Below, piece after piece: positions 1 through 12,201 of a stretch of DNA of 64,000 nt. Both the position numbers and the translations under genes were made by a program. The number at the start of each line of letters is the position of its first letter. Position 1 is the first letter of the stretch. This DNA comes from Allomyces macrogynus ATCC 38327 (Eukaryota > Blastocladiomycota > Blastocladiomycetes > Blastocladiales > Blastocladiaceae): contig GG745342.1 of the NCBI GenBank assembly GCA_000151295.1, forward strand, positions 556,115-620,114, in the 5' to 3' direction. A model generated the notes under the pieces. It saw nothing but the letters and a program-made list of their open reading frames with translations, was not told the DNA's origin and ran no database searches.

Positions 1-904
1 ATTTGGCACGGTCGTGGCCGTGCGCATGAGCAAGAAGTCGATTCGCAAGTTCAGCAAGGTCAAGCACTTGTTCACGGGGTAATTACCGCCTCTTTTCTTC
101 CCACCTGGTCCTGAGCGCAGACTCTGACCTCGACATCCTTCCAGCTGCGCGCATGTCGAGTACGCGACCCCCGCCGAAGCCACGACCGCGTGCCGCAAGC
201 TCGCCGGGTACCAGTACGAGGGCCGCACGTTGCGGTCCGACATGGCGGCGACGCACACGCCGTCGGTGCGTGCGCCCACGGCTGAGCCGAGCGACACGCT
301 CTTTGTCGCCAACCTGCCCTACGGGTTTTCCGATTCCGATCTCGAGGCCATGTTCCGCCCACAGCGCGGGTTTGGTCGTGTGCGTGTGCCCGACGCGAAC
401 AAGGGGTTCGCGTATGTGCAGTTTGACGACGAGGATGCGGCGCAGGCGGCGGTGCGCGCGCTGAACGGCGCCAATTTCAAGGGCCGCCGGATCCGGATCG
501 ATTACGCGAATTCGCAGCAGAGGGCGACGTTCAAGAGCAACAAGGTGGAGAGCAAGAAGGAGGAGGCGAAGGAGGTGAGCAGTAGCGACGAGGATGAGGA
601 CGAGGACGAGGACGAGAGCAGCGACGAGGAGGGCGGCGAGAAGGAGGGCAGCGACGATGCGGAGAGCAGTGACGACGGCTCGGACGAGGATGATGACGAT
701 AGTCAGTCGGACGATTCTGATGCTGCCCTCGCACCTGCCCCCACCAAGAAGGGCCAGCAGAGGAATCCCGTCGCGAAGCCGACCAAGCCCGCGTCGAGCG
801 ACGACGACTCGGAGGAGGACAACGACGAGGAGAGTGACGAGGACGGCAAGAGCGACGCTGATTCCGACGCAAGCTCAGACTCGGACGACTCCGAGTCGGA
901 TTGA
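1..904 (+). CDS. RNA-binding protein with two RRMs and acidic tail (5' partial)
   Basis: The gene enters from the left edge. Exon 1 (frame from base 2) ends at 78, an intron spans 79-144 (GT...CCAG), and the last exon runs 145-904 to TGA. The first RRM is only its C-terminal half, with residues reading CAHVEYATPAEATTACRKL. A second, complete RRM follows, with RNP2-like LFVANLP and RNP1-like KGFAYVQF. The C-terminal third is almost only D, E and S with a few lysines. Two RRMs followed by a long acidic Ser-rich tail are typical of nucleolar RNA-binding proteins of the nucleolin/Nsr1/Nop13 type acting in pre-rRNA processing. The exact orthologue cannot be named without the missing N-terminus. 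Confidence 0.85.
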
Positions 905-1400
905 GCGCGCGTCTCTAGATATTTTTCTTGTTCAGTTTTGTTGGGAGTGCTATTTTGCGACGGTGAGGGTCGCGGCGCGGAATTAATTGATAACTTTATC
1001 GACTGAGAAGTGGTACAAGCTGGAGTTGTGTCGCACCTGTCGGCAACGCGTGACGCAGGTCTTCCCCTCGATCGTGTCGCTGCTGCTTTATTCTCCTCGC
1101 GACCCAAGGCAAACGACACCAATCGACCTCGACGACGACGACGACCTCGCTCAGCGCCCAGCAACCGCCCTTGGACCACGCAACTCCACGCAAAGTATGG
1201 TGTCGCCCCTTGGCTACGCGTCCTGCCGTGCTGTCCTGCGCCCGTGCATCGCGTCGAACTCCCGCCCTCGAGTCGGGGCGAACTGCACCCGTTTGCAAGC
1301 GACCATGGCCGTCATGAACTTGCGCGCGAGGCCTTTGCCTGTGTAAAAGCGCGACGCGTGCAAGAGAAGCGGCTCCAGCCACATGGCCTTCGTTGACGGC
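905..1400. other. Intergenic / CNOT2 5' region
   Basis: No recognisable gene. The stretch holds the 3' end of the RRM gene and the promoter or 5' UTR of the downstream CNOT2 gene. Short open frames on both strands have no recognisable composition or motif. Confidence 0.5.
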
Positions 1401-1559
1401 AGCTCACGCGCCGTTGAATGTGTTCAACGAGCTCGGCCTGTCTGGTCGCTTGCACGCACGCTGGCCGGTGCACGGGGCCCCGACTCTCTCAACGGCGGCT
1501 GTCTCTATTGATGGCGCCGTGCCCGCATCAGATCCGGGGCTAATGGACCTATTTGTGCT

Positions 1560-3595
1560 CCATTCCCAGGCCAATCGCTGCCCGTTTCGACCACCCTGTT
1601 CAGCCCTCTCGCGCCGTCACCGCATCCGTCAGGCGCACCCGCCAGTACCGCGCCAACCTTTCCGCCGCTCCCCTCTGGCCTCGGCCTGCCCGCCGCGCCC
1701 GACGCGCCATTCGCTTCCGTCGCCGGCACGCGCGTCCTTCACCACGACGTCCACGCCGCCCTCCGCGCCGGGTTTCCCGTACTCGGGCGCACCGTCTTCT
1801 GGCGCCCGCTCATCCGACCCAATGGCCGCAGCACTTGCAGCAGCAGCCGCAGCTGCACGCGGCATGCCGCCACCTCCACCACCACCGGGCGGGCTCGGGT
1901 TCCCGCCACCCACGTCCGACGACTACGCCGCGCTCGCTGCAGCGGCCGCAGCCGCAAACGCGGGCCTGCCCGGCGGATGGGCTGCGGCGGCGCATCACCA
2001 CCCACAATTTGCTGCGGCGGTTGCGGCTGCGGCGGCGGCACATGGGAACTTGATGAACGTGCGTGGTGGACTGCCGTTGTTGCCGCAGGGACAACACGTG
2101 GATAAGGTACCGTTCGCTGTGGTCGCTATCGCGTGCCCGCAAACGCTGACCGTCAACACGCTGTCGTGTAGCTCTTTGCTGGCGGTACCAAGCCGCTCGG
2201 TCCCGGCGGACTCCCACCAGCACTCGGCGGTGTCATGGGCGTACCTGGTGCCGGAATGGTTCCGCCGATGGTCGGGCTGCAGAATCGCACGGGCAGTGTC
2301 CCGCCACCACCACCGATTGGCCCGGGATCCGCATCGGCCGCACCAGGAGCGCCGGGACCCGCGTCGGACGGGACCGTGGCTGCTCCAGCAGCAGCAGCAG
2401 TAGGGACGCCGGCATTGCCGAGTACCGACAAGTATGGTCTGCTGGGTCTGTTGGGAATTATTCGGCTCACGGACCCGGACACGAACGCACTCGCGCTCGG
2501 CACGGACTTGACGACGCTCGGGTTGAATTTGAACTCGCCAGAGTACGCATTGATGTTGATCTTCGATGAACGGACCTTATCGCTCACGTATCCTCGATTG
2601 CTTCTAGGCTGTTGTACCCGATGTTCGCGTCGCCGTTCTCGGAAACGCTGCACCCGCTCGGAGCCGCGCTGCAGGGCCCCGTCGAGCCCGAGTTCCATCT
2701 CCCGTCGTGCTACCTGCTGCCCTTTGGCGATGCGAGCAATTCCAGCGACTTGCCCGGCGGCCTCTCCGTCCAGGACCTGGCCGCCAAAGTCGTGCACTTT
2801 TCTGACGAAACACTCTTCTACATTTTCTACGCGATGCCGCGCGACCAAGTGCAGGACCTGGCCGCGGCCGAGCTCTACGCGCGGCACTGGCGGTACCACA
2901 AGGACCTGCAGCTGTGGCTGACCAAGGACACGTCGGCCGACGCCATGGCCGTCGCGGCCGCCACGGGCGTCAAGACGGCCACCTACGAGCGCGGCCTGTT
3001 CATTTTCTTTGACGTGACCACGTTCGAGAAGCGGCGCAAGGAATTCACGCTCTATTACGACGCGCTCGAGGAATGCGCGCCTGGCGGTGCCGTCGCGGCT
3101 GCTGCGGCCATGGCTGCCGCTAAACCCGCGCACGCGAACGCCGCCGCGCTCGGCCTGCCGGGTCTCGCCGCGGCTGCCGCGGCACCGCACATGCTCGCGT
3201 TCAACGCGCCCGCCAACGCGCCGCCGACCGTCTCGGCCCCGGCTTCGGCCGTGCCGCACGCGAGCGTGCCCGCGCCAGGGATCCCGCCGGCACTGCTCTA
3301 CCAGCAGGCGCAGGCGCAGCCGCCGCCGCCAATGGGCGCGCCGCAGCCCGCGGCGCTCGCACACTTGGCGGCATTGCGCGCGGCCGCGTCGCAGACACCG
3401 CTCGGGCTCCAGCAGCAACAGCAACAGCAGCCGCAGCAGCATCTCGGGTATTACGGCCAGCAGCAGCAGCAGCCGCAGCAGCCGTTTGCGTTCCCGCTCG
3501 CCGACGCGGCGGCGGCGCGGCCGGATCAGCAGATGTTGCTCGCGCGGTTGCAGCAGCAGGCGGCGGCTGCCGCCGCCGCGCAGCAGATGCGGTGA
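1560..3595 (+). CDS. CNOT2: CCR4-NOT complex subunit 2 (NOT2/3/5 domain)
   Basis: The C-terminal half is a clear NOT2/NOT3/NOT5 (NOT-box) domain: NLNSPE, then LYPMFASPFSE, PEFHLPSCY, ETLFYIFYAMPRD and RHWRYHKDLQLWLTKD, with YERGLFIFFD near its end. Two introns are supported: 2107-2171 (GTACC...GTGTAG) and 2543-2607 (GTACGC...CTTCTAG), which join NSPE to LLYPMF in frame. CNOT2 is a scaffold subunit of the CCR4-NOT deadenylase and transcription regulator, acting in cytoplasm and nucleus. Flanking regions are Ala-, Pro- and Gln-rich. Upstream of about 1800 the frame changes at least once, so the first exons and the start codon are unresolved; the left coordinate is approximate. The TGA at 3593-3595 is clear. 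Confidence 0.88.
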
Positions 3596-4543
3596 TGGTG
3601 ACGGGATGGTCTCGCGCTGCGCTGCTCCGTGGTCTCCGCCCGTCCGCTTTGGTCGTGCGCGCGCACGATCGGGTTCGTTGTTTCATGGTTGTGATGCCGT
3701 GAATTTGTTTCGTTCCTACTTTCTGCCCCACCCACCCTTGTTTCGTTGGCCGTGTTCTGGCCCTTGGCTTTGCGTTCATTTGTGTCTCTTCTCTGTCGTC
3801 CAAGAATCAATACGCGTTCAATCGTTTGCTTCGAAATTTCATATTCGTCGCATCGTCCGCCGCTGCCCATCGTCGTTGCTCGCCAGCGTCCTCGTCGCCG
3901 GCCTCAGCGTCAGTGCGAACTTCGTCCTGGTCGTCATCGCTCTTCCTTCATCACATCGACCGCACTGGTGCGGTGGAGGTGCATGCAAAGGTGCTCGCCA
4001 ACGCATTTGGATCGGACAGCGCGGCGACGATTGGCCCCTGCCGATCCAAAGTGTGATAACGCCTCCTTGGCCAACCCCTGCCCAAAAGGCCGGCCATCAG
4101 ATAAATCTGGCCCTTCGCGCTGTTGTTCTCGTCCCTTTCCCGTCGCCTTCCACCTCAACCCACGCCCAACGACGGCCTGCCCATCATCATCAAGCTTCAA
4201 TCGTGGAACCGAGGTCCGCTGGCGGCGCGGCCAAGGGGCGGGCATCAGGCAAGGGATCGTCACTGAGAGGAACGGGCATCAGAGCTCTCTCGCCCTCTCT
4301 CTTCATTTCCCCAGCAATCCACTGTCGATCGGCGCAGCGCATTTCATTTCCTTCGTCTCCAATCTCCATCGCCATCCTGGTCGAAACGCGCCGTGGGGTC
4401 ATCGATGCCCCGGTGACCGCGTCGCTTTTGCAATCTTGTCGCCCAGCTTGATTGCGCTTCCACCCACCAGCACCACCGCGCGGCCCGCTTCGCACAGCAC
4501 CGCGTTCCCAATCCATTTCGCTCGCCCGAGATAGCATCCATCG
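3596..4543. other. Intergenic region
   Basis: About 950 bases between the CNOT2 stop and the homeobox start. No conserved coding motif on either strand. It presumably holds the CNOT2 3' UTR and the homeobox promoter. Confidence 0.5.
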
Positions 4544-5515
4544 ATGCCCGCGATGCCGCGCGCCGTCATATACCCCAGCGCGCCCGCCCAGGATAGCACA
4601 GACAACGACGCCGACGAATCCTTCCATCACCAAGACGACATGATCATGGACGCCCACCGCTTCATCGCCGACCCGATGACGACGACCGACGACGTGGTCG
4701 CGCTGCTCAACGCGCGCAAACGGCGCCGGCGCACGCTCGCCAAGGAGCGGCAAGTGCTCGAAGACGCGTTTGTGCAGTGCGCGACGCCCGACCGCACCGA
4801 ACGCGCCCGGCTCGCGCGCGAGATTGGGTGGTCGGACAAGGCCGTGACCGTGTGGTTCCAAGTACGTTTGCAATCTACCAGAATTCGGCGAAGAGCGATG
4901 GATGGGTTCCAGAATGCTGACTGTGTGTGTTTCTCTCTGCAGAATCGCCGCCAAAAGGAACGCAAGCAGGCCGCAACCACGACACCCATCACGATGCGCC
5001 CGCCGTCGCCCGCGCCCTCCGCGGCCTCGTCCTCGTCCTCGTCTTCTCCACCGTCGCGCGCACGGACCGCGTCCCTGGCCTCGTCCACGTGCGCGAGTCC
5101 GCCGACTCCGACCCCGATCCCGATCCCGTCCCTGCCCGCCGCAACCACGCCGCCGCTCTCGCCGACCCCGGCCGCGCGCCTCTGGTCGATTCCCACGCCA
5201 GTCCCTGTCCGAATCCCGCCCGTGGCCACGGCTCTGCGTTCCCTGATCCGCGCGCGCGCCGCGATGCAGGCGCCGCGGCCCGCGGTCGTTGAGCACGCGG
5301 TCGATCCGGCGTGTCCGTGCTACGCTTGTTCCAGGGCGCTCTTGCTCGGTGGGCTCGGTGCGATGCCCGCGGCGCCAGTCGAGGTGGAGGACACGCAAGT
5401 GGACAGGACATGTCAGGCGTTTGCGCCGCTCGCGACGCTGCTGGCGGTCTGCGAGGTGGAGCGCGAGCGCGAGCGCGTCGTGGCGAGGCCGAGCGCGACG
5501 GCGACGGCGTGTTAG
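4544..5515 (+). CDS. Homeodomain transcription factor
   Basis: Two exons, 4544-4861 and 4943-5515, give an intact 296-residue frame. The 81-nt intron (GTACGT...CTCTGCAG) lies inside helix 3, between WFQ and NRRQKERK. The homeodomain covers about residues 58-116: a basic N-terminal arm (RKRRRR), LAKERQVLEDAF of helix 1, and the recognition helix VTVWFQNRRQK with the invariant Trp, Asn and Arg. Gln occupies homeodomain position 50. It is therefore a typical (non-TALE) homeodomain, expected to bind TAAT-like DNA in the nucleus. The C-terminus is Ser/Pro/Ala-rich with no other domain. The target pathway cannot be inferred from context. Confidence 0.9.
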   Translation: MPAMPRAVIYPSAPAQDSTDNDADESFHHQDDMIMDAHRFIADPMTTTDDVVALLNARKRRRRTLAKERQVLEDAFVQCATPDRTERARLAREIGWSDKAVTVWFQVRLQSTRIRRRAMDGFQNADCVCFSLQNRRQKERKQAATTTPITMRPPSPAPSAASSSSSSSPPSRARTASLASSTCASPPTPTPIPIPSLPAATTPPLSPTPAARLWSIPTPVPVRIPPVATALRSLIRARAAMQAPRPAVVEHAVDPACPCYACSRALLLGGLGAMPAAPVEVEDTQVDRTCQAFAPLATLLAVCEVERERERVVARPSATATAC

Positions 5516-6306
5516 TCGGCGTCGGCTGGTGAGGCCTGTCGCGGCCCGGGGCGGCGCGGCGGACCGAGTGTATATTGAGTCTGTGGGTCGCGATTCGTAT
5601 CTTTCATTGTGTATATATCTGAATGCCACTTGCGTTTTCCCTATCGTCGTGGATTTGTGGTTAAGACACGTCAGGACGTGGTCCCCCTCAGAGCGAGCGT
5701 GATGGTTTCCCGTGCATGCGATCGAAGTCGATTTCGGTCGCTGTCTGGTGGAGAAGCAAGTCTGCCATGCAGAATTCGAATTTATGGACCTATTTCGCCG
5801 TTCTGGGCGAGAGATGCAGGAACTCTAGTAGCAACTCCTCGCCGGCGTGTTCTGCGCTCCAGGATGACAGCGAGTAGATTGAATCAGGCTGAACTTTCCG
5901 TGCAACCAGGATCTCTCCGGCCGCTAATTGACGTGCTTCTTGGGCATGGATTTGATGTCGCGCCGTCATCAAGCGTGCGACCCGTGGACGCAGGCCACCC
6001 ATGCTGACCTTCCCGACACCGGATGGATTGATCGTTTCACAGCAGGTCGCCTGGCTTCGACATTTCATCTCGTTGGAATGAGTGTCCCCCGCCCGTTACA
6101 AGGCAAGACAGCAGCCTTTCTTGATTGAACGTTTATGGATGAGGACCCTGCGGCGCGAGCGCGCTACCCGCGTTCGAGGCCTCTTTGCGACAAGCTACGC
6201 GACGCGCGCAAGTAATCGCTCCGGACCCTCCGATCCAATCGATATCCAAAAACCAATCTCCATGTCTGATACTTTCGACTCGCCCTCCACCCTCTCCACC
6301 CCTGAT
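5516..6306. other. Intergenic region
   Basis: About 790 bases between two convergent genes (homeobox on plus, UBXN1-like on minus). I see no coding motif, RNA gene or repeat. Confidence 0.5.
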
Positions 6307-7262
6307 CTACTTCTGGTACATGAGCGCGGCACTCGGCACCAAATCGAGCTCGCGCAACGACTTGCCCATTTCGGTGTCCCCCAGCACCCGCCGCGGGAAC
6401 GTCATCGTGAGCTTCCCGCCGGCCACGCCATGCTCGGTCTGCAACCACGCATACACATCGCGCAGCGGCGCGTCGGCTTCAAACGTGTGCGTGATTGGGG
6501 CCGCAGCCGCCCCGCGAATCTGGAGCCGCGCGGACGTTGCCGAGGATGCCGACTGCGGCGGGGTCACGGCACGGGTTGCGGGCGCGGGGGCCGGAGCCGC
6601 TGGCGCGGCGTTCCGTGGCGCGAATCGCGCGGCGCGGTCGCGCCGGTCCTGTTCGATCTGCGCGAGAATGCGAGCCTTGGCGGCTTTGTCCTCTTGCTTT
6701 TCGCGTCTCTTCTGCTCGGCAATCTGCGACATTTCTTTTTCGCGCAGGGCCTCTGGTTGGTTGGCCAAGTCCGCCGAGTGAGTGTCATGTTGCGGAGGGA
6801 AAGGGGAAAAGAAGCAGACCAACCTTGCACCTGCACGAGCTCCTGCCCGGCCCGCCGGCGAATCCGCTCGCGCTCCTTGACCTCGGCGATTTCCTGCAGC
6901 CGTTTCTGCTCGCGACGCTCGGCCATCTTAGCCTGCAGTGCTGCGAGCTTGGCGGCTTTTTCCTCGGGCGTCAAGGGCTTGATGATTTCCGTGGATTCGG
7001 AAAAGTTGGCGTGGCCCGTCTTGGTGCCGTGCAGCTGCGCGTAGTCGACTACCGACGGAGCGCGGGCCAACGTCCGCGTCAGTTGCTGAGACGCGTCGCG
7101 ACAGACCGGAAAGTAAAACAGCTGCGTACTGTCGCGGAACAGCTTGCCGCAGTCGTCGCACCGCAGCGAGTTTGCGGTTGCCTCGCCCTCGGCGATCGTG
7201 CCTGGTGGAGGGACGGGCGGACGCGTGTGGATCGGGTCAGCGTCGGTGTCTGACTCAGACAT
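6307..7262 (-). CDS. UBX-domain protein, UBXN1-like p97/Cdc48 adaptor
   Basis: Three exons on the minus strand, 7262-7130, 7048-6824 and 6752-6307, give an intact 267-residue frame. Introns are 7049-7129 (GTACGC...GGTAG) and 6753-6823 (GTTGGT...CCAG). The order is a small CxxC zinc-finger-like segment (RCDDCGKLFRD, then HGTKTGH), the hallmark ESTEIIKPLTPEEK, a charged coiled coil, and a C-terminal UBX domain ending in LRELDLVPSAALMY. This matches the UBXN1/SAKS1 family, which bridges ubiquitinated clients to the p97/Cdc48 ATPase. The N-terminal UBA domain of animal UBXN1 is not visible; it may be absent or in an unseen upstream exon. Confidence 0.87.
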
Positions 7263-7978
7263 GCAGAGAAGCTTGTGCTGTGCGGCCCGCACCGTCGTCG
7301 GCAGCGGCGGGCGCGGGCGGCGTCACGTCGGTTGCGGCGGGTTGAGCGGTGCCGGATGGGTCGGTCATCGTGGTGGTCGTGGTGGTCGCGGTCGTAGCAA
7401 GCAGCAAGATCGCGTCGGCCGCCTTGGAAGACACGTCGCGCGCGATGGGGAGAAGTGGCCCCCGGGCGAGATCCCGCACGTGACTGCCCCCGAACGCTCC
7501 ACTCGTCACTTGACGCCGACCTCCCTGCAGGCGGCTCGGCCGCCGCCACGACGACGACACGCGAAACGATCAGTGCTGAATCACGCCGGCTCACCAAAGG
7601 CAAGTTTCAACCTTGGTTCAACTTTGCTGGCTTTGCGTCGGCCTTGCGCGTCCTGTCGCCGCAACGTTCCTGCAGTGGCGTGCAGCCAGTGGCGCCAGTG
7701 CTGTCCCGCGGGCAAAGTCGACGGACCGCGACGCCAGCCGCCAGCGGCGCGCGTGCCGGTTGGGCCCCAGGATGCCCCACGATGCGCCGCGTCGTTGGAA
7801 CGCGGCGACGCGATCCGATGCGCGACGCGCGCGCGGGTCTCGCGAGCTTGTCGATTTTGGGACGAATCGCGCGCAACCTGGGCACGGTATAAAGAGGACC
7901 GCACCCCCGCGGCCATCGTCCTGCTGTTCTCTCCATCCACCCACCTCCCGAGGACCCAGCCCACCCAACGCATCCACC
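7263..7978. other. Divergent promoter region
   Basis: About 715 bases between the divergent UBXN1-like and universal-stress genes. A TATA-like GGTATAAAGAGG sits at about 7885-7896, roughly 85 bases before the plus-strand start. Open frames on both strands are GC-driven and carry no motif. Confidence 0.45.
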
Positions 7979-8581
7979 ATGGCCGACATTGACCCCGCCG
8001 TCGCGCACCTCGCCGCGCCCGAGGACGTCGAGGTCGACACGCACTCTGAGAACCCCGAGGCCGCCGGCCCGCGCACCATCTTCATGCCGATCGACGCGTC
8101 GTCGGCCTCGCAGCACACGCTGCGGTGGGCGCGCACCAACTACCTCAAGGCCGACGACACCGTGATCCTCGCGCACGTCCGGCACGCGACCCCCGGGTCA
8201 TCGCTCTCGCTCGTCAACGCGCACGCCGACGTGGTCCCCGCGCTCGAGGCCCTGGAAGCCGCGGCGCGCGAGGCCTCGCATGATCTCGTCCGTGCAGCCG
8301 CGGCTACGTTGCGCGACACGGACCTGCCCGGTGTTGCCGTCTCGGACGTCAAGGGCTACGCGCTGCGCGGCGAAGTGCGCAAGGACCTGGTACGCAAGGC
8401 CAAGGAAGTGAACGCCGACGTGATTATTGTCGGGTCCCGCGGGCTCGGCGCGGTCAAGCGCGCGCTGCTCGGTAGTGTCTCCGAGTACATTGCGCGGCAC
8501 GCGCACTGCGCCGTCGTCGTCGTGCGCCCGACCGACGCCGAGGCGATTGCCGACAAGCTCGACGAACTCAAGACCGAGTAA
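7979..8581 (+). CDS. Universal stress protein (UspA family)
   Basis: A single exon of 200 residues starting at ATG 7979 in a good context (CCACCATGG). It has the UspA fold signature: IFMPIDASSASQHTLRWA at strand 1, VILAHV at strand 2, and near the C-terminus the nucleotide-binding motif VIIVGSRGLGAVKRALLGSVS (G-x2-G-x9-GS), ending in CAVVVVRP. This class binds ATP and is usually dimeric. Fungal and plant homologues respond to stress, but the partner is unknown. The TATA-like box upstream supports the start. Confidence 0.92.
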   Translation: MADIDPAVAHLAAPEDVEVDTHSENPEAAGPRTIFMPIDASSASQHTLRWARTNYLKADDTVILAHVRHATPGSSLSLVNAHADVVPALEALEAAAREASHDLVRAAAATLRDTDLPGVAVSDVKGYALRGEVRKDLVRKAKEVNADVIIVGSRGLGAVKRALLGSVSEYIARHAHCAVVVVRPTDAEAIADKLDELKTE

Positions 8582-8949
8582 GAGGATCCAGTAGAGTTGC
8601 GAGTGCCGCCGACGATGGGGCGCCCTGGTGGCGTCGTTATTTGATGGGTCGCACGCGTGTGCGACGTGATGGCGATGGTGCACAACCATCTTGTTGCCGA
8701 GCATTGTGCCATCCCGGCGCTGTTTGTACATGATAAAATGCACGATGTTGTTTTCCAAGTTGTGATCGTCGACACAATCGCACGCGCGTTCATGACGGCC
8801 GTGCTGGACTTGAAACGTGAAGGAATGATCGGCATCAAGACCGGCGCGCCAAGAGAGAGAGTGCCACGACACGAAGACAACAATAGGAAAAAGCAGGGCA
8901 CAAACTTGATTCTAAATCGGCGCATCCATTCACATCCACGACCAGATGA
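8582..8949. other. Intergenic region between convergent genes
   Basis: About 370 bases between the convergent USP and UBE2O-like genes. It should contain both 3' UTRs; nothing else is visible. Confidence 0.5.
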
Positions 8950-11771
8950 TTACTGCTCGCCGCTCTCATCTGCTGCTGCCCTTACTTCCTCCTCCTCATC
9001 GGCCTTGGCTGCCTCCTCCGCCAACGCCTTCAGCTTGCGCACCAGCTTCTCCGCGACCGGCCGCATCATCACCTTGGCCCCTTCCGTCCAACTCGGGTCC
9101 TCCAACTCCCTCGGGATCGAGTCCATGAGGTCCTTGCCCGCGCCGCGCGTGTAATACGCGTCGAGCGTCGACTTCAAGTAACTCGGCGGCCGCTCGAGGT
9201 AGGCGACAGTGCCCTTGAGTGACAGGATGCGCACGCGCTCGTTATACATGCGCGAGTTTTGCGTGCCGTCACTCGTCCCTTGGTACTTGCCGTAACCCGG
9301 CTCGAGGAAGTACGGGTGCTTGACGAGCACGAGACCCTGGATCGAGACGAGCAGTTGCAGGATCGTGGACGTGGACGGGTTCCACGACTCGTACGACTTG
9401 CCGTGCCACGTGCCGAGCAACGACAGGCACACTAGATACCAACGTCAGTTCCCGCAATCGATCCCGGCACGACACTCGAACCACCAACGTACCCTTGCCA
9501 TCCTCGTGCAAATTCGGGTTCATCCTCCCGCCCGACCGATTCATAAAGTACACGCTCGGCGGTGTGCGCGGATAATCCGCTGGCAACTGGATCTCAAACA
9601 AGAACGGCGCGCCCGCATACGGCGTGTCGTCGGGCCCAAATACGAGCGCGACGAGCAAATCCAATCGGCTTGAAAACGTGCGCACGTAAATCCCGTGCGG
9701 CAGGCCCGTGCGCAGCGCCGCATGCTGCTTGCGAATCTGCCGCAGCAGCGCGGCGGTCATTGGCGTGGCGTCCTTGAAGTGCAGCGTCGCCGGATCGAGC
9801 GGCGTGTCGTCCTCGTCGACGACGTCAAACGGTTCCTCGCCGGGGATCACGGGCGCGGCAGGGGCCAGAGCGAGGTCCGGCTCGACGTCGGGCTCGGCGC
9901 CGTCGCCGGCGGCGGTCGTGGTCGTGCCGGTCGTCGACGTCGCCGCGTCCACGTCCATCGGCTCGTCGGCGTCGTCGTCGCGCGAAACGCGTTCCTCCTC
10001 CTCCTCGTCGTCATCGTCATTGCTCCCACTCCGCGCGGCCGCCTCGTCGTCGTCCGTCATCCACTCCTCGTCCGACGGGTCCACCATATTCCCGTCCTCG
10101 TCGAGGAACCCGTCCTCGGACCCCAACTCGTCATCGAGCGGCCCCATCTCCGTCGGGTCCACGAGCGTCAACTGATCAAACCGGTGCGTCTCTGTCTGCC
10201 CGTTGGCCAAGAACACGTCGCGCGTGCCGTCCAGCGCGATCCGCACTACTTCCCCAAACCACGCATAACTGCGCGGAGACTCCTTGTGCGCGGCGACCAG
10301 GACGCGGTCCGCCAAATCCATGGTGAAATTCGGGTGCGACGAGATCTGGTACAGCGAGCACGTTTCCGGGACGCCCAACTGCTCCCACGCGGCATCAAAC
10401 CACCGGACGATCGCGAGCCGGCGCGCCGGGTCGACCGACTGCACGACACCCACCGTCAAGTCATTCGCGTCCTCGAGATCCTGCAGCTGTCCCTGCCGGT
10501 TCCAGCAAATATCCCCCGGCCAGAGCGCCGTCTCGTCGACGGCCAGTGGGATCTTCAATTCGGTCGCGCGCATTCCGTGCTGCACGGTCCCGTCCTGCCA
10601 CCGGACCGTCGCGAACGTGCGCGTCTTGACGAGCCGGTAGCACGGCGTCGCGTCTCGGCCGTCGGCGAGCCGTGGAGTGTCCGCGTGCGCGCGGAATTGC
10701 ACGAGGTTGCCGACGAACATGGTCGCGTGTTCGAGCGAGGAGCGGAAGTACTTGACAGCCTGCGGGTCGACGAGTTGGTCGGGCAGGGAGAGCGGCGGGC
10801 CGTTGACCGCGGCCGTGTCGAACGCCCAGTCGACGTCGAGCTGTTCGGCGTGCAGGTCAATGATGAGGCCGACGCCGGACCCCGTCGAGCGCGAGTCCGT
10901 GAGCCACCGCGTGACGTGGTCGTGGAACGTGCGGCGCACGCGCACGATCAGGCCGGGCTGCACGCGGTCGAGCGAGAGCGAGTTGTGTTCGTCGCCAAAC
11001 TCGATGTGCGCGTGCATTTCCAGATCGGCTTCGTTGATTTCGCAGACGGCGCCGGTCGAGAACATGATTTGGACTCTGTGCGATGGGGAACAATGGGTGA
11101 GTGGACACGGGGAGCATGGGCGCGGAAATTGAGCGAAGTGGTGGAGCCCGTACTTGCACTTGGACACGTCGTGCAGCCGCCCGCACCACCCGTCCTTGAA
11201 CAGGATCCCGCCGACACTCAAAAAGGGGTACTTGAACTCGAGCAAGGCCATATCGACGTCGTCGAGCGTCGCCGACCCGCGCACGTCCTTGAGGTCGGCG
11301 CGGCCCTCGACTTCGATCACGGTGCCGCTCATGGTCTGGTTGGCAGGGAAGAGCATGTCAGCGCATTCGCACGCAAAAAAGGCATCGCGAGATAGAGAGC
11401 GCGCGTACCGGGTTGGTTGGGTGCAGGACAATATCGCCGGGCAAAAAGTAGCGGTCGAGCAAGACGACCTCGGATTCCTTGTAGATTTGCGGCGCCGCGG
11501 GCGGGTTGCCGGTCCATGAGATTTCGACATCGTCGGGTGCCAACTGCACGAGTAAAGACGGTCAGCCCAGTGCGGTCGAGAGCAACGCGTTGTGCGCCAC
11601 GTTGTGACGTACGTTGAACGCCGGGTCGTAGTTGGGGTCGAGGTCCTCATCGTCGTCCGGGTCGTGGTGCGTGCGCGAGATGATGCCGACGCGGTCGGGC
11701 GTCGCGGCGAGCGTGACCAGGTCCTCGGAGTGGAAGCGCGGCCCGGCGCGGCGCGTGGCGCGGTTGCTCAT
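8950..11771 (-). CDS. UBE2O-like E2/E3 hybrid ubiquitin-conjugating enzyme
   Basis: Five minus-strand exons, 11771-11613, 11543-11409, 11335-11154, 11075-9493 and 9431-8950, give an intact 846-residue frame. All introns are 61-78 nt with GTACG donors. The N-terminal region has several beta-rich repeats like the conserved regions of UBE2O, with LHDVSKCKYGLH shared across the family. An Asp/Glu-rich stretch lies near residue 510. A UBC domain occupies about 600-735: LLVALVFGPDDTPYAGAPF, YPRTPPSVYF, NPNLHEDGKV, then the catalytic Cys in VCLSLLGTWHG at residue 688. UBE2O-type enzymes act as combined E2 and E3. The last intron lies just before the active-site Cys. Plant UBC24/PHO2 has the same layout. 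Confidence 0.9.
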
Positions 11772-12201
11772 GGTTTCGGTCGGTTTCGCGCGGTAGTTGG
11801 GCTCAGTGGAAAGCGGCGGAGCGCGGCTTGGGGTTCGCGTCGAGTAGGGTGGCCTGAAGTCGGAGCTAACTCGGCAGCGACGGGTTGAGCGTGTTGATGG
11901 CGCGGCCAGGTCGCGGGGCGTGGATCGAGGTGGAGCGGCCGGGACGGCAGCCAATCGGTGCGCGGGGCGTCGGCGCCGGGTTGCAGCGAGTGCGCGGGCG
12001 GATCGCGCAGCGGTGCAGCGGCGTGGACGGAGCTGGTCGATGGCAACGAGGACGGTGGAGATGGTGGTCGGCACTTGACGTGCTCGAGCCGGAGCGGTGG
12101 CGAGCGAGCCGGACGGCCTTCGACGCGGCGCAGCAGCCGACGGTGAGCGAGCGCGTGCCATCACCTGACCGCGGCGTCCTGTCTCCCACCACGGGACTGA
12201 C
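11772..12201. other. Upstream region of the UBE2O-like gene, possible extra exon
   Basis: About 430 bases upstream of the UBE2O-like start. Minus-strand frames here are long but mostly Pro/Arg/Thr-rich. A frame ending at about 11866 could be the 3' exon of the small gene at 12202-12484, but no acceptor could be fixed. Confidence 0.3.

Noticed and set aside
9695..11395. 566-codon plus-strand open frame
   Set aside because: Antisense to the UBE2O-like gene, and runs through its introns. No domain.
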